A stretch of DNA of 64,000 bases from Stigmatella aurantiaca (GTDB lineage Bacteria; Myxococcota; Myxococcia; Myxococcales; Myxococcaceae). The first letter of the stretch is position 1; every line of letters starts with the position of its first letter. A model generated the notes under the pieces. That model was given only the letters and a program-made list of their open reading frames with translations. It searched no databases and was not told the DNA's origin. A program made the translations under genes and the position numbers. The stretch is taken from NCBI RefSeq assembly GCF_900109545.1, contig NZ_FOAP01000002.1, positions 434,001 through 498,000 of the forward strand, in the 5' to 3' direction. Below are positions 48,070 to 56,775 of this stretch, one piece after another.

Positions 48070-49248
48070 ATGGCCCTGTCCGCCGAAGCGGCCGCCGCCC
48101 CTGCCCTGCCCCCCGTGCCCGCCGGCGTGACGGTGAGCCCCGTGCGGAACAGCGCGGACAAGACGGCCTTCATCCGCCTGCCCTACTCCCTCTACCGGGG
48201 GGATGCGAACTGGGTTCCCCCGCTGGAGATGGAGCGGCGGGACTTCCTGGATCCGCGCAAGAACCCCTTCCTCGAGTTCGGCGAGGTGGTGCTGTTCCTC
48301 GCCCGGCGCGGCAAGGACGTGGTGGGCCGCATCGCGGCGGTGAAGGACCCGCGCTTCAACGAGTTCCAGGGCACCAACTACGGGTTCTTCGGCCTGTTCG
48401 AGTGCGTGAATGACGCCGGGGTGGCCCGGGCCCTGTTCGACGCCGCCTCCCAGTGGCTCAAGGCCCAGGGCTTCACCTCGGTGCTCGGGCCGATGAACTT
48501 CTCCGGCAACCAGGAGCTGGGCCTGCTGGTGGACGGCTTCGGCACGCCGCCGGCGCTGATGACGACGTACAACCCGCCCTACTACGCGCAGATCATCGAG
48601 GCGTGCAGGTTCACCAAGGCGAAGGATCTCTGGTCGTTCGAGCTGTCCTCCTCGGCCGAGCCACCCGAGAAGGTGGTGCGCATCGCGGAGAAGATCCGCC
48701 AGCGTGAGGGCATCACCGTCCGGCACGTGGACATGAAGCGCCTCAACGAGGAGATCTCCCGCCTCAAGACCATCTACAACTCGGCCTGGGAGAAGAACTG
48801 GGGCTTCGTCCCCATGACGGAGCGCGAGTTCGATCACCTGGCCCGGGAGATGAAGCAGATCGTCCGGCCGGAGCTGGTGCTCATCGCCGAGGTGAAGGGC
48901 GAGCCCGTCGCCTTCTCCATCACGCTTCCGGATGGCAACGAGGCCATCAAGGCGGCCGGGGGCCGGCTCACCACCTTCGGGCTTCCCGTGGGGCTGGTGA
49001 AGATGCTGCTGGCGATGCGGAAGATCCGCCGGCTGCGGCTCATCACCCTGGGCATCAAAGAGGGGTACCGCCGCCGCGGCATCGACGCCATCATGTACCT
49101 GGACACGCTGCGCACGGCCCGCAGGCTCGGCTACGAGGGTGGGGAAATCTCCTGGACGCTCGAGGACAATCACCTGGTGAACCGGGCGATCGAGTCCATG
49201 GGAGGACAGCGCTCCAAGACCCACCGCATCTACCAGCGTCCGCTCTGA
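48070..49248 (+). CDS. GNAT-fold N-acyltransferase, candidate bacterial ceramide synthase
   Basis: 392 residues. A long two-lobed GNAT-like protein: N-lobe with YRGDANWVPPLEMERRDFLD and FGEVVLFLARRGKDVVGRIA; PMNFSGNQELGLLVDGF centrally; C-lobe with ITLGIKEGYRRRGIDAIMY (acetyl/acyl-CoA-binding loop) and SWTLEDNHLVNRAIESMGG. This matches the large GNAT proteins annotated near bacterial serine palmitoyltransferases, one of which was shown in Caulobacter to acylate the long-chain base. Start is 6 bp after the spt stop and the next gene follows at 10 bp. Role assigned by operon context and general family resemblance. Confidence 0.7.
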   Translation: MALSAEAAAAPALPPVPAGVTVSPVRNSADKTAFIRLPYSLYRGDANWVPPLEMERRDFLDPRKNPFLEFGEVVLFLARRGKDVVGRIAAVKDPRFNEFQGTNYGFFGLFECVNDAGVARALFDAASQWLKAQGFTSVLGPMNFSGNQELGLLVDGFGTPPALMTTYNPPYYAQIIEACRFTKAKDLWSFELSSSAEPPEKVVRIAEKIRQREGITVRHVDMKRLNEEISRLKTIYNSAWEKNWGFVPMTEREFDHLAREMKQIVRPELVLIAEVKGEPVAFSITLPDGNEAIKAAGGRLTTFGLPVGLVKMLLAMRKIRRLRLITLGIKEGYRRRGIDAIMYLDTLRTARRLGYEGGEISWTLEDNHLVNRAIESMGGQRSKTHRIYQRPL

Positions 49249-49258
49249 AAGGCCCGCA

Positions 49259-50245
49259 GTGCACTTTCTCCTCACGGGTGGTACTGGGTTCATTGGCCAG
49301 CGGCTCGCACGCCGCATCATCGAGCGGGGCGACACGCTCACCGTGCTCGTGCGCCGCACCTCAAAGCGCGGCCCGCTGGAGGCCCTGGGCGCACGCTTCG
49401 CCGACGGCGACCTGCTCACCGGCCAGGGGCTCACCGAGGCGGTGAAGGGCGTGGACTGCGTGCTCCACCTGGCCGGCGTCACCAAGGCCCGCAACGAGGA
49501 GGGCTACATCCAGGGCAACACCGAGGGCACCCGGCGGCTGGCGCGCGCCATGGCGGAATTGCCCCAGCCTCCCCGGCTCGTCTTCTGCTCGTCCCTGGCG
49601 GCGGCGGGCCCCTCCGTGCCGGGGCAGCCCCGGCGCGAGGAAGAGACCCCTGCCCCCGTGTCCCGCTACGGCCGCAGCAAGCTGGGCGGCGAGGCGGCGG
49701 TGCGCGAGCTCTGCGACAAGGTGCCCTCCGTCATCGTCCGCCCGCCCATCGTCTACGGGCCCGGGGACCAGGAGTTCCTGCCCGCCCTGCTGCCCATGGC
49801 GCGGCTGGGGCTGGTGCTCAAGAGCGGCCTGGGGCCGAAGCACTACTCGCTCATCCACGTGGATGATCTCTGCACGGCGCTGCTCGCCGCGGCCGAGCGC
49901 GGCCAGACGATGCGCAAGGACGCGCCCGAGGTGGGCGTCTACATGGTGTCGGACGGCACCGAGTACCGGTGGGAGGACTTCTGCGCGACGCTGGCGGAGG
50001 CCCTGGGCCGCACGCCGCCCCTGGTGCTGTCCGTGCCCGAGGCCCTCAGCTACGTGGTGGGGCTGGGCTCGGAGCTGGCCGCGCGGGTGCGGGGCACGGT
50101 GCCCATGCTCAGCCGCGACAAGGTCCGCGAGATGCGGTGCGCGGCGTGGACCTGCTCTCCGGACCGGGCGGCGAAGGAGCTGGGCTTCACGCCCGCCATT
50201 CCGCTCGCCCAGGGACTGCAGAGCGCCCTGGCCGCCTCGAAGTGA
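49259..50245 (+). CDS. NAD-dependent epimerase/reductase, predicted 3-oxo-sphingolipid reductase (CerR-like)
   Basis: 328 residues, GTG start. Extended short-chain dehydrogenase: nucleotide-binding LLTGGTGFIGQRLARRI at the N-terminus, catalytic Ser in VFCSSLAAAG, and Y-x3-K at SRYGRSKLGGEAAVRE, with VIVRPPIVYGPGDQEF downstream. Third gene of the spt operon; in Caulobacter an NAD-dependent epimerase-like enzyme (CerR) reduces the 3-oxo group of the ceramide precursor. The same role is inferred here. A generic nucleotide-sugar epimerase is possible but less fitting. Confidence 0.75.
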   Translation: MHFLLTGGTGFIGQRLARRIIERGDTLTVLVRRTSKRGPLEALGARFADGDLLTGQGLTEAVKGVDCVLHLAGVTKARNEEGYIQGNTEGTRRLARAMAELPQPPRLVFCSSLAAAGPSVPGQPRREEETPAPVSRYGRSKLGGEAAVRELCDKVPSVIVRPPIVYGPGDQEFLPALLPMARLGLVLKSGLGPKHYSLIHVDDLCTALLAAAERGQTMRKDAPEVGVYMVSDGTEYRWEDFCATLAEALGRTPPLVLSVPEALSYVVGLGSELAARVRGTVPMLSRDKVREMRCAAWTCSPDRAAKELGFTPAIPLAQGLQSALAASK

Positions 50246-50276
50246 GGCCGCGGCAGGGCGCCCGGGGGCTTCACGG

Positions 50277-50939
50277 CTACTGCTTCTGAACCTTGGCCGC
50301 GGGCACCGGCTGGGTGGTGCTGGTGGCCTGGGCCTTGGCGCCCACGCCCCCTGCGGCGGGGGCCGCCGTGCTGGCCGACGACTTCTCCAGCTGCGCCCGC
50401 TTGGCCTTCAGGGTGGAGAGCAGGCCGTCGAAGCCCTTGTCGGCGAGCAGCTTGCGGAACTGGCCACGGTAGGTCTCCACCAGGGACACCTCATCGGTGA
50501 TGACGTCGTAGATGCGCCAGGTGCCGCCCTTGCCCGCCACCTTGTAGAGCTTGTAGTCGACCGGGATCTGGTCGGCCTTCGCCGTGAGGATGGTGTCCAC
50601 GGTGGCCTCGTCGCCCTGGATGGCCTCCTTGCCATACTTCACGTCCGCCTGGGCCTGACCGATGGCCTTCTGGGCGTAGGAGGCGCGCAGCAGGCCCTTC
50701 ATGGTCTCCGTGAAGTCCTTGCGCTGGGCGGCGGTGAGCGTGTCCCAGTTCTTGCCAAGGGCGCGCTTGGAGAGCTCCTCGAAGTCGACGAACTTCTCGA
50801 CGACAGTAGCCAGTTGCTCGACGGTGGCCCCGGGCGCCGAGGCGGCCTTCTGAACGTCCGCGTTGCCGGACTTGACGACTTCCAGCGGTCCGGCGGGCGC
50901 GGCGGCGAGCAGCGAGGCGGTAAGCAGGGCAGCAATCAT
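50277..50939 (-). CDS. MlaC/Ttg2-like periplasmic lipid-transport protein
   Basis: 220 residues: a short signal peptide (MIAALLTASLLAAAPAG) and a single MlaC domain containing VVEKFVDFEELSKRALGKNWDTL, KDFTETMKGLLRASYAQK and YKVAGKGGTWRIYDVITDEVSLVETYRGQF, diagnostic of the phospholipid-shuttle family. The tail of about 35 residues is Ala/Ser/Pro-rich and probably disordered. MlaC carries phospholipids between inner and outer membranes. The TolC-like gene lies 57 bp upstream on the same strand; MlaE/F/D are not in the window. The ceramide operon converges on it. Confidence 0.85.
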   Translation of the reverse strand: MIAALLTASLLAAAPAGPLEVVKSGNADVQKAASAPGATVEQLATVVEKFVDFEELSKRALGKNWDTLTAAQRKDFTETMKGLLRASYAQKAIGQAQADVKYGKEAIQGDEATVDTILTAKADQIPVDYKLYKVAGKGGTWRIYDVITDEVSLVETYRGQFRKLLADKGFDGLLSTLKAKRAQLEKSSASTAAPAAGGVGAKAQATSTTQPVPAAKVQKQ

Positions 50940-50995
50940 CGTTTTGGGCTCCGGAAGTAGGTCGTGCCGGTGTGAGGACAGGTTGAGGCGGGAGG

Positions 50996-52600
50996 TTATT
51001 CACCCTCCGCCGGGGGTGCGGCCGTGACACGCTCCAAAGCCGCGATTCCCAGGCGGACGTCAAACCAGCTCTTCGCCTTGTCGGCCGATCCCTGAGCAAG
51101 CGCGGTGAAAGCGTCCACCAGTTCACGGGTGTCGCCCGTGCCGAGATCAAACGCGGCATAGGCGGCGGTGGCCCAGCGCCGCGCGTTCTTCTCCGCCTCG
51201 GTGGCGGCCTGGGCGCGCTTCAGGGCGGCCGTCAGTTCCCCGTGCGTCTTCGTCACCTCCAGGCGCAAGGCGGCCTGGAGCAGCCGCTGCTGGGCCTTGA
51301 GCTTGTCCAGCTCGGCCCGGGCCTGATCCAACTGCGCCTTCTTCACGGGGATGTCGAAGGTGCCCCGCATGGCGAAGCCGACGCCCGCGGTGCGATCGTT
51401 GTAGGGATCGTACGAGAAGGGCGAGCGCTGCACCGTGGTGTTGGTGGTGTAGGCGAACTTGGCGAAGCCCACGAGCCCCAGGTCCGGGTAGAAGCTGCGC
51501 TCGCGGATGAAGACTTCCTGCTCTCGCGCGGTGACGCCCGCCTGGATCGCCACCAGCTCCGGGCGGCGCTGCTCAGCCTGGGCGATCGCCTCCTCCAGCG
51601 AGGGCGGCGTGAACGCCTCCTTCATCGGAAGATCCACCTCGGCGATCTTCAGCGGCTCGCCGGGCTTGCCTCCTGCCAGCAGCCGGATGGCCTCCAGCGC
51701 GAGCGCTTGGCCCTGCACCGCCTCGGTGCGGCGGGCCACGACGATCTGCCGGAAGAAGTTCACCTTGTAGGTGTCCAGCTTGGAGACCTGCTCGGACTCC
51801 TCCTCCAGCAGGGCCTCGATGCGCTTGGCCGCGTCGTCCAGGCGCTTCTCGGTCTCGCCGAGCTGGGCCAGGCCCGAGCGCGCGAGCTGGTAGCCATAGA
51901 AGGCCTGCGCCGCCTGGAGCCCCGCCTCGGCCCGGGCCCGCTCCCGGAGCGCCCGGCCGATGATGGGGCCTTGATCTCCCGCCTTCTCCAGCGCCGACAG
52001 CTTGCCGAAGGTGTACAGCGGCAACAGGGCGTTGACCTCCGCGCGGAACGTCATGCCCAGCGTGCCGAAGTTGAGGTCTCCCTCCAGGGTGGCCTCCGTG
52101 GTGGGCGGGCCGCCCAGGCCGTCGTTGTGCGCCTCGGGCACGGGGCCCCCGAAGCCCACCACCGTCTCGAACTTCGGAAACCAAGCCCAGTGCGCCTGCC
52201 GCTGCAGGGCCTCCAGCCGCCGCAGCTCCGCCTCGGCCTCCTCCACCCGGGCATCCTGTTGGCGCGCCTTCGCCACCAGCACCGCCAGCGTGAGGGGCTT
52301 GTCCTGAGGCAGCGGCGCTTCCGCGCCCGCGGGCACTCCCGGCAGCCGCGTGCCCGGGGAGGTAGGCCCCGGGGCGGTCCCCTGCTCCCCCACTTCCGGG
52401 GCCCGGGCGGGTACGTCCACCAGGGGCGTCGCGGGGCCTGGGGCAGCGGGCCCACTGGGCTGCCCGGGAACGGGCGCGGACGTGCCTGGAACAGGGGCCG
52501 AAGCGCCCGGGGTGCCGGCAGGGGCCCCTTGCGCCTTCGCCGCCCCCGCGGAGAGCGCCAGTCCGATTCCCACGAGATGTGCCAGAGCTGTCTGTTTCAC
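50996..52600 (-). CDS. TolC family outer-membrane efflux protein
   Basis: 534 residues with signal peptide (ends AGAAKA-Q). Residues 25-100 are a Pro/Ala/Gly-rich linker, unusual in TolC proteins. Two OEP repeats follow: LTLAVLVAKARQQDARVEEAEAELRR opens the first; VDLPMKEAFTPPSLEEAIAQAEQRRPELVAI opens the second, each a long helical hairpin with short beta strands (FEATVVGF-type, and FPKFETVVGFGG). Such proteins form the trimeric exit duct of type I secretion or RND pumps. No inner-membrane or adaptor partner adjoins; pairing with the MlaC-like gene hints at a lipid-transport role, as speculation. Confidence 0.85.
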   Translation of the reverse strand: MKQTALAHLVGIGLALSAGAAKAQGAPAGTPGASAPVPGTSAPVPGQPSGPAAPGPATPLVDVPARAPEVGEQGTAPGPTSPGTRLPGVPAGAEAPLPQDKPLTLAVLVAKARQQDARVEEAEAELRRLEALQRQAHWAWFPKFETVVGFGGPVPEAHNDGLGGPPTTEATLEGDLNFGTLGMTFRAEVNALLPLYTFGKLSALEKAGDQGPIIGRALRERARAEAGLQAAQAFYGYQLARSGLAQLGETEKRLDDAAKRIEALLEEESEQVSKLDTYKVNFFRQIVVARRTEAVQGQALALEAIRLLAGGKPGEPLKIAEVDLPMKEAFTPPSLEEAIAQAEQRRPELVAIQAGVTAREQEVFIRERSFYPDLGLVGFAKFAYTTNTTVQRSPFSYDPYNDRTAGVGFAMRGTFDIPVKKAQLDQARAELDKLKAQQRLLQAALRLEVTKTHGELTAALKRAQAATEAEKNARRWATAAYAAFDLGTGDTRELVDAFTALAQGSADKAKSWFDVRLGIAALERVTAAPPAEGE

Positions 52601-52819
52601 CGGGTCGCCTCGTTCGCGAGTCCGGCGGGTGCCAGAAATCGCGGCGGCGCAGCATCTATCTTCACAAGGGCGCCGTCACCGCTTCTTTCGTGGGCCCTCC
52701 CGCCTTCGTTTTTTTTGAGAGATCTCCATGGCGCCTTGGGTTACGGGGAAGCACAATCCGCGCCGTTTTTTCACGGGCCGTGGTCCCCTGGGGGCCCCAG
52801 CCTGCTATCGAGGAGCCAC

Positions 52820-53740
52820 ATGGCCTACACCGATCGCGTGAAGCAGATCCTCTCGTGGTACCCGTCCGACAACCCGGGCACCCTCACCAACCTGGCCCGC
52901 CTGCTGAACACCGGCGCGCTGGCCGGCACCGGCAAGCTGGTCATCCTCCCGGTGGATCAGGGCTTCGAGCACGGCCCGGCGCGCTCCTTCGGACCGAACG
53001 TGGCCGGGTATGATCCCGACTACCACGCCCAGCTGGCCATCGAGACGGGCTGCAGCGCGTACGCCGCGCCGCTCGGCTTCCTGGAGGCCGTCGCCGGCAA
53101 GCTGGCGGGTGAGATTCCCCTCATCCTCAAGGTGAACAACTCGGACACCCTGGCCAAGGTGCCCAACCCCATCTCCGCGGTCACTTCCTCCGTGAAGGAC
53201 GCCGTGCGGCTGGGCTGCGCCGCGGTGGGCTACACCATCTACCCGGGCTCCGGGGCGCGCAACGAGCAGTACCAGGACCTGCGCGACATCATCGCCGAGG
53301 CCAAGTCCTACGGCCTGCCCACCGTGCTCTGGGCCTACGCGCGCGGCGCCATCTCCAAGGAGGGCGAGACGGGCATTGACGTGATTGCCTACGCGGCGCA
53401 CATCAGCGCCCAGCTCGGCGCCCACATCATCAAGGTGAAGCCCCCCACGGACTTCATCGAGCAGCCCGAGGCCAAGAAGGCCTTCGAGAAGGCGGGCATC
53501 CCCACCAAGACGCTGGCCGACCGCGTGCGCGAGGTGGTGCGCTCGTCCTTCAACGGCAAGCGCATCGTCATCTTCTCGGGCGGCGAGTCCAAGAGCACCC
53601 CGGAGCTGCTCGAGGACATCAAGCAGATCCACCAGGGTGGCGGCTTCGGCTCCATCATGGGCCGCAACGCCTTCCAGCGTCCGCATGACGAGTCCGTCAA
53701 GCTGCTCAAGGACGTGATGGGCATCTTCTCCGGCAAGTAA
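52820..53740 (+). CDS. fbaB: Class I fructose-bisphosphate aldolase, DhnA/FbaB type
   Basis: 306 residues, ATG at 52820 with AGGAG upstream. TIM-barrel aldolase of the archaeal-type class I group: LVILPVDQGFEHGPARSF, a Schiff-base Lys in AHIIKVKPPTD, and FSGGESKSTPELLEDI with GFGSIMGRNAFQRP at the phosphate-binding end. It catalyses reversible cleavage of fructose 1,6-bisphosphate in glycolysis and gluconeogenesis. It stands alone, followed by a hairpin; about 220 bp separate it from the divergent TolC-like gene and contain a T8 run at about 52710 and no other clear element. Confidence 0.93.
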   Translation: MAYTDRVKQILSWYPSDNPGTLTNLARLLNTGALAGTGKLVILPVDQGFEHGPARSFGPNVAGYDPDYHAQLAIETGCSAYAAPLGFLEAVAGKLAGEIPLILKVNNSDTLAKVPNPISAVTSSVKDAVRLGCAAVGYTIYPGSGARNEQYQDLRDIIAEAKSYGLPTVLWAYARGAISKEGETGIDVIAYAAHISAQLGAHIIKVKPPTDFIEQPEAKKAFEKAGIPTKTLADRVREVVRSSFNGKRIVIFSGGESKSTPELLEDIKQIHQGGGFGSIMGRNAFQRPHDESVKLLKDVMGIFSGK

Positions 53741-53768
53741 GCCCGGCCCCCAGCCCCTGCCTCACCAC

Positions 53769-53801
53769 GCGGCCGGTGCTCCCTTCGGGGGGCCCGGCCG
53801 C
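53769..53801 (+). terminator. Hairpin after the aldolase gene
   Basis: GCGGCCGG (53769-53776) pairs with CCGGCCGC (53794-53801), with an inner TCCC-TTCG-GGGG stem. No T-run follows, so termination strength is uncertain, but its position 29 bp past the stop suits a GC-rich terminator. Confidence 0.5.
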
Positions 53802-53825
53802 TGCTGCGTGCGCGAGCGGCCGGAA

Positions 53826-53863
53826 AAGAAAAAGCCCCCCGAGGATTTCTCCTCGGAGGGCTT
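53826..53863 (-). terminator. Intrinsic terminator downstream of tRNA-Ala
   Basis: On the minus strand a 14-bp stem starting AAGCCCTCCGAGGA, loop GAAA, and a complementary arm with one mismatch run directly into a T-rich tail (tttctttt). This is a textbook rho-independent terminator, 4 bp past the tRNA. Confidence 0.88.
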
Positions 53864-53869
53864 CTTGTG

Positions 53870-53942
<73 letters not shown>

Positions 53943-53997
53943 TTGAGTCCCTGCTGCCGCTGCCCTGGGGGGCCGCGACGTCGAAAGCGGCGCACTT

Positions 53998-54393
53998 CTA
54001 CTTCCGTTTCGGCTTGGACGCCAGAGAAGTTTGCGGCCTCGTGTCGTTTTTTCCCTTCAACCGCGCGGCGGCCGCCTCCCCTTCCTGGAGAATGTCGGTG
54101 ATCTCCTGGGCGTGAACCTGGGCGCGCTGCTCGGCTGCCTGCACGGCCTTCACGGCCGGTGCGAGCGAGGGGGGCAGCTCCAGCTTGCCCTTCTGGACCT
54201 GGCGCCACACGGCCTCGCCCAGCTCGCGCAGCACCTTGTCCTTCTCCATCTGGAGGAAGTTGCCCTGGGAGTTGAGCCGCGCCAGCTCCGAGGTGCGGGT
54301 GACTTCCTCGCGCAGGTGGGTGAGCTGCTCCTGCGCCTGGCGGAAGGCTTCCTGGATCTGCTTCATCAACTCCGGCTGCTTCGCATCCGCCAA
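53998..54393 (-). CDS. Small coiled-coil protein, function unknown
   Basis: 131 residues, TTG start at 54393 preceded by GAGGTG at 9 bp. Highly charged helical protein: EAFRQAQEQLTHLREEVTRT and NSQGNFLQMEKDKVLRELGE form a likely coiled coil, then a second helix (VQAAEQRAQVHAQEITDILQ) and a basic tail (KPKRK). No TM or signal peptide. It lies between tRNA-Ala and the RsmB-like gene. Its conserved-looking heptads and basic tail resemble the short DUF-type or phasin-like proteins of myxobacteria, but I assign no function. Confidence 0.6.
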   Translation of the reverse strand: MADAKQPELMKQIQEAFRQAQEQLTHLREEVTRTSELARLNSQGNFLQMEKDKVLRELGEAVWRQVQKGKLELPPSLAPAVKAVQAAEQRAQVHAQEITDILQEGEAAAARLKGKNDTRPQTSLASKPKRK

Positions 54394-54450
54394 GACGTGT
54401 CACCTCGGGAAGGACTGGTGAACGTGCGTAGCGTGGGCCCTTGGGGACTG

Positions 54451-55821
54451 TCAACCCTGGGACTTGCGCAGTCGCGCGGCGAAGAAGCCGCCCCCGGGCA
54501 CCCGGGGCGGGATGGGCCGCAGGAACGGGCCGTCACACAGCGCCTCCGCCCGCTCCGCGCCCAGCACCGGCGCCACCGGCTCCAGGGTGAAGCCCGGCGC
54601 CTTGGCCAGGAAGCCCTTCACCACCTCGCCGTTCTCCTCGGGCAGCAGCGAGCACGTGGCGTAGACGATGAGCGCGCCGGGCCGCGCCTCCCGCCCCACC
54701 TCCTCCAGGAGGGTGAGCTGGGTGGCCTGGAACTCGGCGATGGCCTTGGCGGTGAGCTTCCACTTCTGATCCGGCTCGCGCCCCAGCGAGCCCGTGCCGC
54801 TGCACGGCGCGTCCACCAGGAGCACGTCCACCTCGCTCAGCGGCAGCGGGTGGGGAAAGGCCACGTTGCGCACGGACAGCTCCCGCACCCGCTCCCGGGC
54901 CTGCGCCAGCCGCCGCCGCGAGCGGTCCCCGGCCAGCACCCGGCCCGTGGTGCCCACCATGTCCGCCAGCGCCAGCGTCTTGCCCCCCGCCCCCGCGCAC
55001 ACGTCCGCCACGGTGAGCCCCGCCAGCGAGCCTCCCGGCGGCCGGCACACCTCGGCGATGAGCTGGCTGCCCACGTCCTGGACCTGGAGGCGCCCCGTCT
55101 TCATCGTCCGCGTCTCGAAGACGCGGTGGCTGCTGTCCACGATGCGCACCGCGTCCGGCGCCAGCGCCACCGCCTCGGCCGCCACCCCCTCCTCCTTCAG
55201 CTGCGCGAGCACCTCGTCCCGCGTCCCGGAGGGGCGCACCCGGAAGTGCAGCGCCGGCTCCTCGTCGAGCGCGGCGAGCAGCCCCTCCAGCACGGGTTCC
55301 GGGTGCAGGGCGGCCAGCCGCTCCACCAGCCAGTTGGGGAACGAGTAGCGCACCGCGAGCCGCTCCGGGCCGGACTCCGGCAGCGGCAGCTCCGGCAGGG
55401 GCGTCTCCACCACCCGCGAGAGCAGATCGTCTTTAATGGTACGGGGCCGCACCGGACCGGGCAGCCGCACCTCGGGCCCAATGCGCGCCCACCCCTCGCC
55501 ACAGAAGAGGCGGCGCCAGAGCGCGTACCGGACCAGGGCCTGATCCTCGGTGAGGCCAATCTTGCTGGGAGGGTGGCCCAGCGTCCGGGCCGCCAGGTCC
55601 AACAGGCGCTGGTGGCGCGAGAGCTCCCGCACGGCCAGCGCGGCGAAGCGGCGCTCCTGGCCGCCCAGCCCTTCGGCCTCCCGCAGCGCGTTGGCGAGGG
55701 AGGCCTTGAGGGGCTCCCCGCGCAGCACGGCGACGTGCGCCTCGATGGCGGCCGTGGCCGCGCGGCGAGAGGGGCGGCCCAGCAGGGCCGGGTCCAACGG
55801 TGGGGGCCAAGAGAGGCTCAC
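54451..55821 (-). CDS. RsmB/NOP2-family RNA 5-methylcytosine methyltransferase
   Basis: 456 residues. N-terminal RNA-binding helical domain (1-140) of the NusB/RsmB kind (SRRAATAAIEAHVAVLRGE, LSRHQRLLDLAARTLG), then a SAM-dependent catalytic domain: VADVCAGAGGKTLAL (SAM motif I at 271-285), VDVLLVDAPCSGTGSL with Cys340 as the catalytic-cycle Cys of the PC motif, and Cys390 in YATCS, the nucleophile. It methylates cytosine-5 in rRNA or tRNA; the target (16S C967-type or other) is not certain. Separated by 22 bp from the receiver-cupin gene. Confidence 0.88.
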   Translation of the reverse strand: MSLSWPPPLDPALLGRPSRRAATAAIEAHVAVLRGEPLKASLANALREAEGLGGQERRFAALAVRELSRHQRLLDLAARTLGHPPSKIGLTEDQALVRYALWRRLFCGEGWARIGPEVRLPGPVRPRTIKDDLLSRVVETPLPELPLPESGPERLAVRYSFPNWLVERLAALHPEPVLEGLLAALDEEPALHFRVRPSGTRDEVLAQLKEEGVAAEAVALAPDAVRIVDSSHRVFETRTMKTGRLQVQDVGSQLIAEVCRPPGGSLAGLTVADVCAGAGGKTLALADMVGTTGRVLAGDRSRRRLAQARERVRELSVRNVAFPHPLPLSEVDVLLVDAPCSGTGSLGREPDQKWKLTAKAIAEFQATQLTLLEEVGREARPGALIVYATCSLLPEENGEVVKGFLAKAPGFTLEPVAPVLGAERAEALCDGPFLRPIPPRVPGGGFFAARLRKSQG

Positions 55822-55843
55822 GGGACGACCGGCTCCAGCGCCC

Positions 55844-56503
55844 TTACCGGGAGAGCGCCAACGAGACCGCCAGGCACCCGGCCCCCGTGCGCACCTCGCG
55901 GGGGCCCCTGGCGGACAGGAAGAAATAAGAAGGGGCCGGCTGACGCTCGCCGCCCAGCTCGATGTCCCCCTCGAGCACGAGGACGCCCTCGCCCCCGGCC
56001 CGGGGCGTCCACGTGTGGCAGGCCCCCGCGGCCAGGCGGAGCCATGCAGGCCCCTGCGCGGAGGGCGCGGGCGACACCTGGACGCCCGGGGACAGCTCGG
56101 CCCAGGCCTGCCCGTCCGGCGGCCGCGGGGCCAGACGCTCCGCCTCGGTGCGCAGCGCGAGGAAGCGCTCCACCAGCACGAGGATGTCCTCCAGCTGGAA
56201 GGGCTTGGTCAGCATCGCGTCCGCCTGGAAGGGGAGCAGCAGCTTCGTCATCTCCTCGGCGGTCGCCGCGCTGACGATGGCCACCGGCTGCAGCCGCTGC
56301 TGGGCGGCCTCCACGATGGTGCGGCCGCCTTGCGCGTTGCCAGCGATGCGCAGATCCGTCAGCACCAGCTCGAAGCGCTCCTCCTGAAGGGCCTCCAGGG
56401 CGGGGGCGATCTGGCCCACCATGCGCACCTCGGCCAGCTCGGAGAGCAGCTCGCCCATCCCCTCGCGCAGGCTCGGGTCATCTTCGACCAGCAGCACCTT
56501 CAT
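55844..56503 (-). CDS. Receiver domain fused to a cupin-like domain
   Basis: 219 residues from the ATG at 56503 (AGAGG 7 bp upstream); a longer frame has no SD and a non-receiver head. Residues 1-115 form a CheY-like receiver: acidic triad E7, D8, D9, phospho-acceptor D50 (ELVLTD), and Lys100 (DAMLTKPFQ). Residues about 130-215 are a small beta-rich domain (SPAPSAQGPAWLRLAAGACH, EGVLVLEGDIELGG, PSYFFLSARGPREV) resembling a ChrR/cupin jelly-roll. Receiver plus cupin is an uncommon output; it may bind metal, ligand or a partner protein. No adjacent histidine kinase. Confidence 0.75.
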   Translation of the reverse strand: MKVLLVEDDPSLREGMGELLSELAEVRMVGQIAPALEALQEERFELVLTDLRIAGNAQGGRTIVEAAQQRLQPVAIVSAATAEEMTKLLLPFQADAMLTKPFQLEDILVLVERFLALRTEAERLAPRPPDGQAWAELSPGVQVSPAPSAQGPAWLRLAAGACHTWTPRAGGEGVLVLEGDIELGGERQPAPSYFFLSARGPREVRTGAGCLAVSLALSR

Positions 56504-56593
56504 GGGAGCACCTCTCGCCCGGAGCGCCGAAGGCTCGTCATCCCAGGCTCCGCCCTGCTGGCTGCATGACACATGTGGCCGGATGAAGGTGAA

Positions 56594-56679
56594 TGGCCCT
56601 CCCCGGACTCGAACCGGGACGCGGGGTCAGCCGCAGCGGATTTTGAGTCCGCCTCGTCTACCAATTTCGACAGAGGGCC
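56594..56679 (-). tRNA. tRNA-Leu (CAA)
   Basis: 86 nt with the long variable arm of class II tRNAs. The acceptor stem pairs GGCCCTC with GAGGGCC; the D loop has AATTGGTAGA; the anticodon arm GCGGA-CTCAAAA-TCCGC gives CAA. The variable arm is TGCGGCTGACCCCGCG and the T arm CCGGTTCGAGTCCGG. Discriminator A; CCA not encoded. Confidence 0.93.
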
Positions 56680-56775
56680 TCGTCGACGCCAATGGCGGCA
56701 GACGTATACCTCGGCCCGCGTTCTCATGCATCCGGAGATTGCGGTGCCCCAGGCAAATGGCTAGAGGGACCGCAC

